NCBI RefSeq assembly: GCF_002872335.1
Contig: NZ_NJAG01000043.1
Location: forward strand, 1 to 38,651
Reading direction: 5' to 3'
Length of the DNA: 38,651 nucleotides
From: Siphonobacter sp. BAB-5405
GTDB taxonomy: Bacteria; Bacteroidota; Bacteroidia; Cytophagales; Spirosomataceae
Positions 26,177-34,828 of this stretch are shown in pieces; positions within the stretch are counted from its first letter, which is position 1; the number at the start of each line of letters is the position of its first letter. The notes beneath the pieces were generated by a model. The model had not been told where the DNA came from, did not search any database, and was given only the letters and a program-made list of their open reading frames with translations. The position numbers and the translations under genes were made by a program.

Positions 26177-26575
26177 ATGAAACGTAATCTTCTTATTGTG
26201 TTTTTTGCCTTAATCGGTTGGGAAAGCGTAGCTCAGGTACCGATAAGTCAATCTACGTACCAGATTAAAAAGGTAGAAAAGTTGCTCAACGGAAAAGATG
26301 CGATTCTTTACATTGAAGGCAGGTATGCCGACGATACAACGCAGACCTGTCCAGTTTTATGGACGTTTTATCGTAAAAAAAAGGTCAATGCGGGGATTAG
26401 TTTAGCAAAAGGAGCATCGTTTTTTATAACCGATCGTACTTTGAAGCAGCTACGTGTTGAAGGGATAGGTTACTTGCCCGTCTCTATCCCACTTAAAAAG
26501 CAGTACTGGGGCCAAAGCGTATCCATTACCGTATATCTGGCTCCCGATCCCAAGCCACTTCATGACGATTTTTAA
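26177..26575 (+). CDS. Small exported protein of unknown function
   Basis: Not recognised. The ATG at 26177 gives a signal peptide (MKRNLLIVFFALIGWESVAQ); an in-frame ATG 12 bp upstream is also possible. The mature part of about 112 residues is beta-rich. It ends in 'IGYLPVSIPLKKQYWGQSVSITVYLAPD', which recalls a carboxypeptidase-regulatory-like/TonB-associated beta-sandwich. It starts 26 bp after the kinase gene, so it could be the last gene of the efflux operon, but nothing in the protein ties it to efflux. A terminator lies 120 bp downstream. Confidence 0.65.
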   Translation: MKRNLLIVFFALIGWESVAQVPISQSTYQIKKVEKLLNGKDAILYIEGRYADDTTQTCPVLWTFYRKKKVNAGISLAKGASFFITDRTLKQLRVEGIGYLPVSIPLKKQYWGQSVSITVYLAPDPKPLHDDF

Positions 26576-26693
26576 CAGGTCTTCTTGGATCTTTAAAAGG
26601 AGGCTTTCATGATTCGCTATAAACCGTTAGTAACATTAATTCCTATTTAGCGATTAAACGTAAACCCATAAAATCTGTATTATTTATCAACAC

Positions 26694-26725
26694 AAACGAA
26701 CGCTGCTATCGGCGTTCGTTTTTCT
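26694..26725 (+). terminator. Rho-independent terminator
   Basis: A perfect 9-bp stem AACGAACGC/GCGTTCGTT (26695-26703 with 26712-26720) is followed by a T-rich tail. It ends the transcription unit that begins with the efflux genes or with 26177. Confidence 0.88.
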
Positions 26726-26879
26726 TTTTATCCGTCTGAAAAGAGGACAGTTCCAGCTCTCCGTTTTTAAGATCATTTTAAGCGTATTTATACTTCAATT
26801 TAAAACCCGACCAAGAGCTTTGGTCACACAAAAGCAGTACGAAAAACAAATTCAACGCTATCAATTATGCATGTCACGC

Positions 26880-27467
26880 ATGAAAACGCAATGGTTTTTT
26901 CTAGGTGTTATTCTGCTCTGGATGAGTGGATGCACCGCCGTTCAGGTACAGCAAAAAAGTGCGGTCAACTTTGATGAGTATCGGAAATTCACGTTCGTCA
27001 AACCAGATATTCAGGGTAATAAAAATCCCTTGTATAAAAGTGGCATTACCGACGAAATGATTCAAAATGCGATTGCTTCCGAACTCACGAAAAAAGGATT
27101 GGTTCAGGACGATAACCAACCTGATTTGTTAGTATCCACGCACGAGTATTTTGAAAATAAAACCCAGCAAGTCGCGAATCCCGCTTACCCCTATCCGTAT
27201 TACGTTCCCTATAACATCTGGTACCGAAGCCGCTGGATGCCCGTTGGCTACAGTTACTATTATCAGCCCTGGAACAGCGGTTATCATACCGAACACTACA
27301 CCGAAGGAACGCTGATCGTCGATGTCATTGACGCGAAAACGCAGCAATTACTGTGGCGTGGTTCGCTGGAGAATCCGGTAAATGATCCGGCTGGACTGGC
27401 TAAACAATTTGCCCACGAGGCCGAGAAAATTCTGGCCCGTTACCCCGAACATCTTCAACACTCCTAA
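26880..27467 (+). CDS. DUF4136 domain lipoprotein
   Basis: The start at 26880 gives a lipoprotein signal (MKTQWFFLGVILLWMSGC) with Cys near residue 18; a short in-frame extension upstream is unlikely to be translated. The body matches the DUF4136 pattern. It opens with 'VNFDEYRKFTFVKPD', has 'ITDEMIQNAIASELTKKGLVQDDNQPDLLVSTHEY', a Tyr/Pro/Trp-rich middle ('YPYPYYVPYNIWYRSRWMPVGYSYYYQPW') and the closing 'YTEGTLIVDVIDAKTQQLLWRGS...LAKQFAHEAEKILARYP'. Family function is unknown; members are envelope lipoproteins common in Bacteroidota and Proteobacteria. It lies 16 bp before the next lipoprotein gene, so the two are probably cotranscribed. Confidence 0.88.
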   Translation: MKTQWFFLGVILLWMSGCTAVQVQQKSAVNFDEYRKFTFVKPDIQGNKNPLYKSGITDEMIQNAIASELTKKGLVQDDNQPDLLVSTHEYFENKTQQVANPAYPYPYYVPYNIWYRSRWMPVGYSYYYQPWNSGYHTEHYTEGTLIVDVIDAKTQQLLWRGSLENPVNDPAGLAKQFAHEAEKILARYPEHLQHS

Positions 27468-27483
27468 TTAAATCGATCAAACC

Positions 27484-28125
27484 ATGAAATCCAATCTGTT
27501 TGCGATCGGCCTGATGCTGGTACTAGCCTCCTGCCAGTCCTCTCCCAAAAAACAGGAAGCTCAAACTTCCACTACGGATACAACGCTCATTGCAGCCGAA
27601 GAAACGCAGGTGATTGAAAATCCTTCGGACGCGTATTTCGATCAGGCCCTGATTGCCCTCCAAACCAAAGCTCCCGAAACAGCAGTGAAAGATATGGAAT
27701 CGGGGATCGCGGCTCTTCAACAGGAGGGGAGAAATCTGAAAGGTGAAAACCTGACGAATTTCAATACTCACCTGAAAGACCTGGAGAAACTGGTAGAACG
27801 GGCCAAAGCGAAGAAACTGACGGAAGAGGAGCTGAATCAGGCAGTAACGGCCGCCGAACTGACGGTAGGGCACCAGGCCATCGAAGACATTCTGGTACTG
27901 CCGGAAGTGACGACTGATCCGCTGAAAGTTACCCTCAACGATCTGGAAAAACACGTGGGTAAACTGGACAAAACCAGCAAAGATGAGGGACTCAAACTGA
28001 TCAGCACGGCTCGTACTTCGCTCGAATCCAGAGAAAAAGCAACTAAAGAAGAAGCCAAGAAAATGGATGAACGCCTGCGTCAGGATTTAAAAAATATTCA
28101 GGCTTACATTAAAAAACACGCGTAA
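27484..28125 (+). CDS. Helical coiled-coil lipoprotein, unknown function
   Basis: 213 residues. Lipoprotein signal MKSNLFAIGLMLVLASC with Cys near residue 17, a Thr/Ser/Gln linker, and then an almost entirely helical, Lys/Glu-rich body ('FNTHLKDLEKLVERAKAKKLTEEELNQAVTAAELTVGHQAIEDILVL', 'SREKATKEEAKKMDERLRQDLKNIQAYIKKHA'). No catalytic motif is visible. Codon use resembles that of its neighbours. It shares a transcription unit with the DUF4136 gene and is closed by a terminator 20 bp downstream. An envelope-stress or adhesion-related role would be a guess. Confidence 0.8.
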   Translation: MKSNLFAIGLMLVLASCQSSPKKQEAQTSTTDTTLIAAEETQVIENPSDAYFDQALIALQTKAPETAVKDMESGIAALQQEGRNLKGENLTNFNTHLKDLEKLVERAKAKKLTEEELNQAVTAAELTVGHQAIEDILVLPEVTTDPLKVTLNDLEKHVGKLDKTSKDEGLKLISTARTSLESREKATKEEAKKMDERLRQDLKNIQAYIKKHA

Positions 28126-28144
28126 AACCCATTCTGTAAGGATT

Positions 28145-28186
28145 AAAAAAGGCCAGAGGCGTGCGTTCTGCATACCTTTGGCCTTT
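28145..28186. terminator. Terminator after lipoprotein pair
   Basis: AAAGGCCA pairs with TGGCCTTT (28148-28155 with 28179-28186), with AGG/CCT continuing the stem, flanked by an A run and Ts. Confidence 0.8.
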
Positions 28187-28204
28187 CATCTGTGATTGAT
28201 TGAT

Positions 28205-28633
28205 ATGCTTCCCGTCTTCCACATTCAATTAATATCTGCTCAAGAAACCTACTCCTTACGTCATCGGGTACTTTGGCCCGATCGACCGCTGACATCCGTA
28301 AAACTTACCGATGATGAGCAGGGCCTGCACTACGGAGCTTTTCACGAAGGTCAACTGATTGGTGTTATTTCGGTGTTTGCCGAAACCAGCGATCGCTTTC
28401 GCTTTCGAAAGTTTGCCGTCGATGCGTCCTGGCAGGGGAGGGGTGTCGGTTCAGCCCTGCTTACGGAAGTGATTGCCCAGGTGCGTACGAAAAAAGCCAG
28501 CGTACTCTGGTGCGATGCTCGCCTGACGGCCCGGTCGTTTTACGAGCGGTTTGGTATGCAAATGGAGGGAGAGGTATTCTACAAAAGTGAAGTGGCTTAC
28601 GCGAAGTATCGGCTTGAGATGACTTCTTTGTAG
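28205..28633 (+). CDS. GNAT family N-acetyltransferase
   Basis: About 142 residues, a single GNAT domain that transfers an acetyl group from acetyl-CoA to an unknown amine. Visible: 'ETYSLRHRVLWPDRPLTSV' at the N-terminus, motif A 'FRKFAVDASWQGRGVGSALLTEVIAQV' with the Q/R-x-x-G-x-G/A acetyl-CoA loop 'QGRGVG', and motif B 'LWCDARLTARSFYERFGMQMEGEVFYKSEVAYAKYRLEM'. The ATG at 28205 is preferred to a TTG three codons earlier. It is transcribed alone after a terminator. Confidence 0.92.
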   Translation: MLPVFHIQLISAQETYSLRHRVLWPDRPLTSVKLTDDEQGLHYGAFHEGQLIGVISVFAETSDRFRFRKFAVDASWQGRGVGSALLTEVIAQVRTKKASVLWCDARLTARSFYERFGMQMEGEVFYKSEVAYAKYRLEMTSL

Positions 28634-28794
28634 CACGTCCGCTTTTTCGGCGAGCTAGCTTATGCGGAGAAGCTAGGTAAATACGGATCAATTTTGAGTA
28701 CAAAGAGACTCTCCGAAGCAGAGGAATACGGAAGGACTTCGTACAGCAGTCTACGGCGGATTAACAAAATAAAACAACTACTGAGTAAAGTGAC

Positions 28795-29064
28795 ATTGGT
28801 AGATCCAACCAAAAACACAACGACGCAGGCAAAAGCCTGAAAGAGTGGAATAGAATAGTAAAGCAAGCAGCCTGGACTCTTCCCCAAGATATTCTTCAGG
28901 ACTTTCCGAGGGCAAAGATTTTAAACGGAGAGAGAGCACGGTTTACGATCAAAGGAAATAGTTATAGACTGGTGGCTGAGATCAATTTCAGAGACAAGGT
29001 AGTCGAAGTCCGATTCGTCGGCACGCACGCAGAATATGATCGTATAGATGCTCTTACCATCTAA
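28795..29064 (+). CDS. higB: HigB-like mRNA interferase toxin, 5' end degenerate
   Basis: An open frame of about 90 codons that lacks a normal start codon; the in-frame stop is at 28786 and the first sensible codon is ATT at 28795. The protein reads 'NQKHNDAGKSLKEWNRIVKQAAW', then 'FPRAKILNGERARFTIKGNSYRLVAEINFRDKVVEVRFVGTHAEYDRIDALTI'. These are the HigB family blocks (the 'HxDA..L..W' helix and 'F.IKGN.YRL...I.F....V.VRFIGTH.EYD.ID'). The usual 6-10 N-terminal residues with Met are missing, so the gene may be 5'-truncated or have lost a base upstream. A GTG at 28790 is in another frame. It ends 13 bp before the HigA-like gene, the toxin-first order typical of higBA. It would cleave mRNA on ribosomes if functional. 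Confidence 0.8.
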   Translation: MGRSNQKHNDAGKSLKEWNRIVKQAAWTLPQDILQDFPRAKILNGERARFTIKGNSYRLVAEINFRDKVVEVRFVGTHAEYDRIDALTI

Positions 29065-29077
29065 CGAAACCAAAAAA

Positions 29078-29461
29078 ATGACCAACCAACCGTGGTTTAT
29101 CATTGAAAGTGAAAATGATTACGAGGCTGCAATGGCCCGTTATCAGGAAATCAAGTATGCTGACCCAGGAAGCATCGAGCATAAAGAGAAAATGCTTCTG
29201 GTTCGGTTGATAAGCGATTACGAACAAAAGCTGGTAGAAGATGAACTACCCGAGGCCGATCCGGTGGAGCTAATAAAAATCCGGATGGAAGATTTCGGCT
29301 ATAAGCCAGCGGATCTAGCTCGCATTTACGGAGACGATTCGACGGTTAGCAAGGTGCTGCACTACAAACAGGCTCTTTCACTGACCATGATTCGTAAATT
29401 CAGTGAACTCCTACGCTTACCTGCCGAATTGCTCATTAAGCCGTATGCCTTAAAACGATAA
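29078..29461 (+). CDS. higA: HigA-like antitoxin with XRE-type helix-turn-helix
   Basis: 127 residues starting at ATG 29078; a longer frame from 29048 would overlap the toxin gene and is not needed. The N-terminal half is a helical segment ('ENDYEAAMARYQEIKYADPGSIEHKEKMLLVRLISDYEQKLVEDELPEADPVELIKIRMEDFG') of the kind found in HigA proteins of this subtype. The C-terminal half is the HTH 'YKPADLARIYGDDSTVSKVLHYKQALSLTMIRKFSELLRLPAELLIKPY'. It should neutralise the HigB-like toxin and repress the operon. Immediately followed by a very strong hairpin terminator that overlaps the stop codon. Confidence 0.88.
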   Translation: MTNQPWFIIESENDYEAAMARYQEIKYADPGSIEHKEKMLLVRLISDYEQKLVEDELPEADPVELIKIRMEDFGYKPADLARIYGDDSTVSKVLHYKQALSLTMIRKFSELLRLPAELLIKPYALKR

Positions 29462-29499
29462 AGAGCAATGGCCTACCAGGTGGTAGGCCATTGCTCTTT
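29460..29499. terminator. Perfect 18-bp hairpin, bidirectional terminator (H1)
   Basis: AAAGAGCAATGGCCTACC (29460-29477) pairs perfectly with 29482-29499 around a 4-nt loop AGGT, with T and A runs on both ends. It ends the higBA unit on + and the lipoprotein/protease unit on -. Its sequence is related to the hairpin at 32130-32169. Confidence 0.9.
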
Positions 29500-29538
29500 A
29501 AGCTAGGATTCAAATTAGTGACTTAATAGTAGGTCTTT

Positions 29539-29916
29539 CTATCTAGCTTTAACCTCCGTTATTTCAAGATAACCTAGATCGCACCCCGTAAAACGGCAGG
29601 GTTCGTTGCTACATTTCAATTTTCCACTTACTAAAAGGTTATATTCATCAAAGTAGATGACCCCATTCTCGCGTTCTTTGTTGAAAACGCCTTTAAAGGG
29701 AATAAGTTTGGTGGAATCACATACTACGAAGGCGGATAAACCTTTACCCGGTGTAAAGAGGAATCCTCTCGATCCTCTTGCATTGAAACTCATGGGGACG
29801 TCGGTAAGGGTTTTAATAGTTGGCCCCTGACACGAGCATTCTTCTGGCCTATCCTTGTCACAGGAAATAAAAATGCCAGTTATCAATACGAGTCCTAAAA
29901 TGAACTGCTTTTTCAT
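29539..29916 (-). CDS. Small Cys-rich lipoprotein downstream of the M4 protease
   Basis: 125 residues, not recognised. Signal MKKQFILGLVLITGIFISC with lipobox Cys near residue 19, then 'DKDRPEECSCQGPTIKTLTDVPMSFNARGSRGFLFTP'. The body is beta-rich with two Cys-containing turns ('LKCSNEPCRFTGCDLGYLEITEV') that could form disulphides. It starts 7 bp after the stop of the metalloprotease on the same strand, so the two are cotranscribed. A cognate inhibitor or binding partner is possible but unsupported by motifs. AT-rich codon use, like the protease gene. Confidence 0.78.
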   Translation of the reverse strand: MKKQFILGLVLITGIFISCDKDRPEECSCQGPTIKTLTDVPMSFNARGSRGFLFTPGKGLSAFVVCDSTKLIPFKGVFNKERENGVIYFDEYNLLVSGKLKCSNEPCRFTGCDLGYLEITEVKAR

Positions 29917-29923
29917 AATATTT

Positions 29924-31996
29924 CTATTGATTGATAATCACTTTGTGTGTATAAATACCTTTAGGAGTTTGAGCTTTTAAGGTATAAATTCCTGGAACAA
30001 GACCTTTTGTAGCGAAAGTAATAGTACTTTCTTTCGTATTCCAAGCTTTAATAACTTTGCCTGTCATATCGTACAGTTGTAGATCTACAGTAGTTATTGG
30101 ATCAAAAAGTTGTATAGTCACAAAATCTGTTGCAGGATTAGGATATACTTTCATGATGCTTTCAGCTGAATTCTCAATTTGTTCTGCTGCTATTCTACCA
30201 CCACTTCCAGGGCAAACAGGAGAAATAACATTCACAGCATTCCATGCAGCAATAACGGCTCTGTGTTCATTAGAGCATTCACCATAAATATCTCGGGCAG
30301 CGGCCATAGTGCTCCACCGAGCATCACTGTAAGTAGACTGTGATTGTAAGTAATTGGCCAAAGCCCAATAAACGATTTGTTGGGCAGCATGAGGGCCAAT
30401 GGCATTTACATTTTGACCGTTGAAGGTTCCGCCAGTGGATACTAGATGAAACCATTTGTTCATTACACCACTATTTGTATGTACCCAACAATAATCATTC
30501 CCTAAGAAAGGAAAGGGACAGTTACCGGGAGATTCCCAACCTGGTCCTTCAAATCTTGAAGGCTGGGAGTATATTTCAGGAGTCCGCATATCCCTTATAG
30601 TTACTGCATCTTCCCCCAAAGTCCAGTTCCAGTTATTAGGCAACATATAGCGTTCAAGCATTGTACCCATAATATCGGCAATACTTTCATTAAGTGCTCC
30701 TGACTCATATTGATAAATTAAACCAGCCGTCTTTTTTACTAGTGCGTGAGTTATTTCGTGGCCTATAACGTCTATAGTTACCATTGATATACCATTTACT
30801 GAACCAATGTGATAATATGGAAGGTTATCAGCTTCATGTACGTATCGAACATCATCGTCACTTGCTCCTACCATAATTCTTCCGATTTTATAGTCGTTGG
30901 AATTAATCATTATACCCTTACGACCATAATTGTATACTAAGTAATCAAAATATTTAGAACCAATCCAGACAGCATTGGTAGCTAGACCGAACTGTGTTCC
31001 AAAATCCGTAGTATAGCTTGTTCCTCTATAACCGTTAGGATAGGAATGGATGCCATAATTAGCTCCAACATACCATGCTTCCGCTACCCAATGCCAAGTT
31101 CCTCCTACAAAGGCTTCAGTGGATGTATAGTATTTATTGTCAAGAGTACTTCGTTTGGAGTTAAATGTTTGTTCGCTTAGTCCAGCCAGATACCTTTGAT
31201 GAATTGGATAAAAAGTAGCAGTTGCTGAAGGAGGTAATTTGTAAGAGATTAAACGAGTAGGCTGTTCGATCTTTACGTTATCCTTATAAGGTACTCTAGT
31301 AGGACTTAAAAGCGGAATACTGCGTTCTAATGTATTTATAGTCTCACCGCTAATAGCATCAATGTAGACATCTGCTAAAATTGCTGATGACGTTCCAACG
31401 GGTACTTGCCAAGCTAAGTGCCAATCTCTCCCCGAATAACTAGCATTGTAATTTTTGACAATGGTTAACTTAGGCTGTTCTGATAATTTATCCGCTGTTA
31501 CTTAAAGGCTTCTTTTATGCTGACTCCCACTTTTCATATAAGATGCTACAGAAGCTTGGAAAGCAGAGTTTTTAGAAATAACAGGTTTGGTATCTATATT
31601 TAAACTTTCTGCAATCTTACCATTGACCTGGTATACCCTGCCATTTTTTAAGTGTATCGTGTAATCTGCTCCCATTACTGGTATGCCTTTATGATATTGC
31701 TTATACTTAATGTGTACATTTTTTTGCAGATCAACCACCGTATCAACTGGTGTCAAGACATCACTGTTTGTTAAACCAAGCTCTGTACTATATCTACTTA
31801 TAAAAATGGCAGGCGTTATGCTAACGCTATCTTTGATACGTAACCATCCATTTTTAAATCCATCATCTACTGCGATTTTTAGAAGAGAAGACCTTGGATT
31901 CATTTCATAGCTTGGTACATGGTTTACCTGTCCTGATGCTAATGTGCTTGCTAAGGAAGCGGTAAGTAAAATGAGAGGAAGGTATTTTTTTTTCAT
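29924..31996 (-). pseudogene. M4 (thermolysin-like) metalloprotease with T9SS sorting domain, interrupted by in-frame TAA
   Basis: A secreted zinc endopeptidase. Read from 31996: signal peptide 'MKKKYLPLILLTASLASTLASGQ'; FTP propeptide ('VVDLQKNVHIKYKQYHKGIPVMGADYTIHLKNGRVYQVNGKI'); then TAA at 31502-31504 ending '...QHKRSL'. The same frame continues without another break: 'VTADKLSEQPKLTIVKNYNASYSGRDWHLAWQVPVG' (PepSY-like); the catalytic domain 'AEAWYVGANYGIHSYPNGYRG'; zinc site 'VIGHEITHALVKKTAG'; the second Glu in 'ESGALNESIADIMG'; and a C-terminal Por/T9SS domain ('VYPNPATDFVTIQLFDPI..LYDMTGKVIKAWN..GIYTLKAQTPKGIYTHKVIINQ'). Everything except the stop is intact, about 690 codons in all. 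Either one base has mutated (for example from AAA, GAA or TTA), or there is a base-call error. Without correction the product would be propeptide only. Confidence 0.9.
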
Positions 31997-32129
31997 ACTA
32001 TTTAGGTTGTGTTTGTTTTAAAATCGCAGGTAATTTCATGCTAAAACAGTACACATCCTATACGTATTTATACGTGTTATTGTTAATTTATCTTAAACAT
32101 TTTTACACTTTATAACTAACATACCGTTT

Positions 32130-32169
32130 AAAGAGAAATGGCTTACTATATGGTAAGCCATTTCTCTTT
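32130..32169. terminator. Hairpin H2, related to H1, between protease and small membrane ORF
   Basis: A 17-bp stem AAAGAGAAATGGCTTAC (32130-32146) pairs with 32153-32169 around a short AT-rich loop. It is the same length as H1 and matches it at 33 of 40 positions; two differences are on paired positions and keep the pairing. It would end the minus-strand unit at 32188. Confidence 0.85.
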
Positions 32170-32187
32170 AATATTTTATAATAATAA

Positions 32188-32400
32188 TTAATAGCACAGT
32201 GTCAAGTGGAAACATCCAAGTAAGAATGCCATTACCGTCATAAAAGCTGGTTTCTTGAGATTATCCCACAGTTTGGGTTTGATGTTTTTTAATAGAACTG
32301 CATAGATTAAAACCTTTCCGATTAACACAATGTTGGCGATTGGGATTGAAAAACCAGTCGTGTTTGCAGGACGATATAGTGATTCCCTAACACTTGTCAA
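32188..32400 (-). pseudogene. Short membrane-protein ORF or remnant
   Basis: About 70 codons without an ATG (TTG at 32400; the frame is open back to a TAG about 20 bp upstream). It encodes two probable membrane helices ('GFSIPIANIVLIGKVLIYAVLL' and 'PAFMTVMAFLLGCFHLTLCY'), is followed by the H2 hairpin and has composition like its AT-rich surroundings. It reads like the C-terminal end of a larger membrane protein whose front is gone, but I cannot name the family. The rest of the 470-bp gap (31997-32465) holds a TATACGT direct repeat near 32060-32075, about 70 bp upstream of the protease start, which might be an operator. Confidence 0.4.
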
Positions 32401-32465
32401 TGGATGTTCAAGTTTCTAGATATAAATAATAGACGGGTCAAAAAACCTTTATCAAATAAAACCAA

Positions 32466-34828
32466 TCATTTCCCCGATTTCCCACCTATTGCTCCCTGCG
32501 AAGATTTCGGCTCCTGCATCGGATTCAACGGACGTTTAAACTCGCGTTGTTTGAACATCTGAAAACGGGTGGGCTGACTGGGTTGTCGCGGGAAAGCATT
32601 GTTCTCCGTATCAATATCGGCGATTTCGTAGTAAGGGTCCAGCGTCCATTGGGTTACTTTTTTATTCGTTGGAATGACCTTCAGAATTTGCTTGTCATTC
32701 ATCCGCCAGATTTCTGCCGGAAAGCGGAACACTTCACTGGTGCCGTCTTCGTACTCAGCCTTCACAATGACGGGCATCACCAGACCGCCCTTGTTTTCGA
32801 TGCTAAGCGTATAAAAGTTCTTCCCGGATTGATACAGCTTTTTCTCTTCTTCACTCAGCGTGCCCAGTAAATCAGCGTATTGCTTGTTCTCGGCCTCGGT
32901 GGGAGCGTAGCGATCGTAGGTATTGTAAAAATCCTTCATCTCCGGATTTGCTTCTACGACGGTCTGCTTAATATCCGTTTTATTCCGCTCCACCGCCATC
33001 GTTTGGCGACGTTTCTCATCGGCTTCTTTCAAACGAGCCTTCCGGGCAGCCGGGTCCTGAGCGTCGATGGCAAACCATTTTACTTCGGCCAGATTCTGAT
33101 CGGCGGGCTCGACGGTGTAGAACCAGCCCTTCCAGAACCAGTCCAGATCTACACCCGAGGCATCTTCCATCGTCCGGAAAAAGTCGGCGGGCGTAGGCGA
33201 TTTGAAGGCCCAGCGACGAGCGTATTCCTGAAAAGCATAATCGAATAACTCCCGACCCATGATCGTTTCCCGCAGCATATTCAAGCCAGCCGCGGGTTTG
33301 GAATAGGCATTAGGTCCGTATTGCATGATGTTGTCTGATGAGGTCATGATCGGTACCTGTGTATGAGCCGCCGACTGCATGTAAGGCACAATCTTCTGTG
33401 GCTCGCCGTAGCTGCTGGGGAAATCGCGATCCCATTCCTGTTCAGCCAGGTACTGACAAAAGCTGTTAAGTCCTTCATCCATCCAGGCCCACTGGCGTTC
33501 GTCGGAGTTGACGATCATTGGGAAAAAGTTATGGCCCACCTCGTGAATGATGACCCAATGGTGCTGTACTTGGTGCGTTCGGAATAGGTACCATCGGCTT
33601 CGGCCAGTCCACCGTTGAAGCTAATCATCGGATACTCCATCCCACCACCGGGACTGCCGCTGTTTACGGAAATCGCTACCGGATAAGGGTATGGAATAGT
33701 ACGGGCTCCGTAACTTCGCAGCGTATGAGCCACGGCTTGCGTCGAGTACTGCCCCCACAGCGGATTGCCCTCTTTCGGATAATACGACATCGCCATGGAC
33801 TTCTTCCCGTTCAGATCCACGTTCATGGCATCCCAGATGAACCGGCGACTACTGGCAAATGTAAAATCCCGTACGTTGTCGGCTTTGTAAATCCAGGTTT
33901 TTTTACCCGTAGTCTTATTCTTCGAAGCCGCAATGGCTTCCTCCTGCGTGATCATCAGGACGGGCGTTTTGTAGCTATTTTTAGCCTCCTGCCAGCGTTT
34001 CTGTTGAGTAGCCGTAAGGATGTCCTTGCTATTCTGCAATTCACCCGTGGCGGCTACCACGTGTCCGGCCGGTACGGTGATGGCCACTTTGTAATTGCCG
34101 AAGATCAGCGTAAACTCACCCGCTCCCATAAACTGCTTATGCTTCCAGCCGTCCACATCGTCGTAAGCGGCCAGTCGTGGAAACCACTGAGCGATGTAAT
34201 ACGCGTAGTTGCCGTCGGCGGGGTAATATTTGTAATTGCAGCGGCCCTGCGGGGGAACCAGAAAATCCCAGTCAACCGAAAATACAACTTTCTCTCCGGG
34301 CTTAAGCGGCTGGACCAGATCCACCCGCATCATGGTTTCGTTGACCGTAAACTTTAGGTCCTTCCCACGGGTGACATCCTTCACCGAATGAATAGTGTAC
34401 CCGTACGCTTTCGCTGGCGTATTCGCCAGTCGGGCCAACTCGCCCGTACTCATCCCTTCCGGGTTAATGCCGCTACTCATAGAGGCTTTGCCCGCCGCGG
34501 CATCGGCCCGGAAGCGGTTCTGCTCGACCTGCAACCAGATGTAAGGCAAGGCATCCGGCGAATCATTGTGGTACGTAACCGTCTCCGTACCCGTAATTTT
34601 CTGCTGTTCGTCGTCGAGTTCTACTTTAATGTCGTAATCGGCCCGTTGCTGCCAGTAGGCTTTGCCAGGAGCACCGGAAGCCGATCGCGTGTTCGTAGGC
34701 GTAGGCAGGAGCGTACCCAGTTGTTCAAAACGGGTATTGGATTGGTACGTCGGAGCCGCCGGAGTTTGGGCCAGTAACGCCAGATGCGTACACAGGCCGA
34801 GGCTTAGGGTAAGGAAACGTTTTTTCAT
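32466..34828 (-). CDS. M1 family metallopeptidase (aminopeptidase N-like), with one-base frameshift near 33554
   Basis: A secreted or periplasmic zinc peptidase. Start ATG at 34828 with signal peptide '[21 protein letters not shown]'. The N-terminal beta domain ('[40 protein letters not shown]') and '[19 protein letters not shown]', a variant of the GxMEN substrate motif, follow. The frame breaks after 'ERTKYSTIG'. Restoring one base to the CCC at 33554-33556 (GGG on the coding strand) gives '[14 protein letters not shown]', and the rest continues to 32466. The zinc site is then HEVGH-x18-E ('[18 protein letters not shown]'), the exact M1 pattern. The C-terminal region is about 300 residues, charged, ending '[15 protein letters not shown]'. 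Total near 787 residues. Without the correction the break falls inside the active site. Confidence 0.92.

Noticed and set aside
28655-28676. CTAGCTT/AAGCTAG hairpin after the acetyltransferase gene
   Set aside because: Only 7 bp with no T run, so not supported as a terminator.
28660-29103. Minus-strand open frames opposite the toxin-antitoxin pair
   Set aside because: Their translations show no family features and they overlap the better-supported HigB/HigA-like frames on +.
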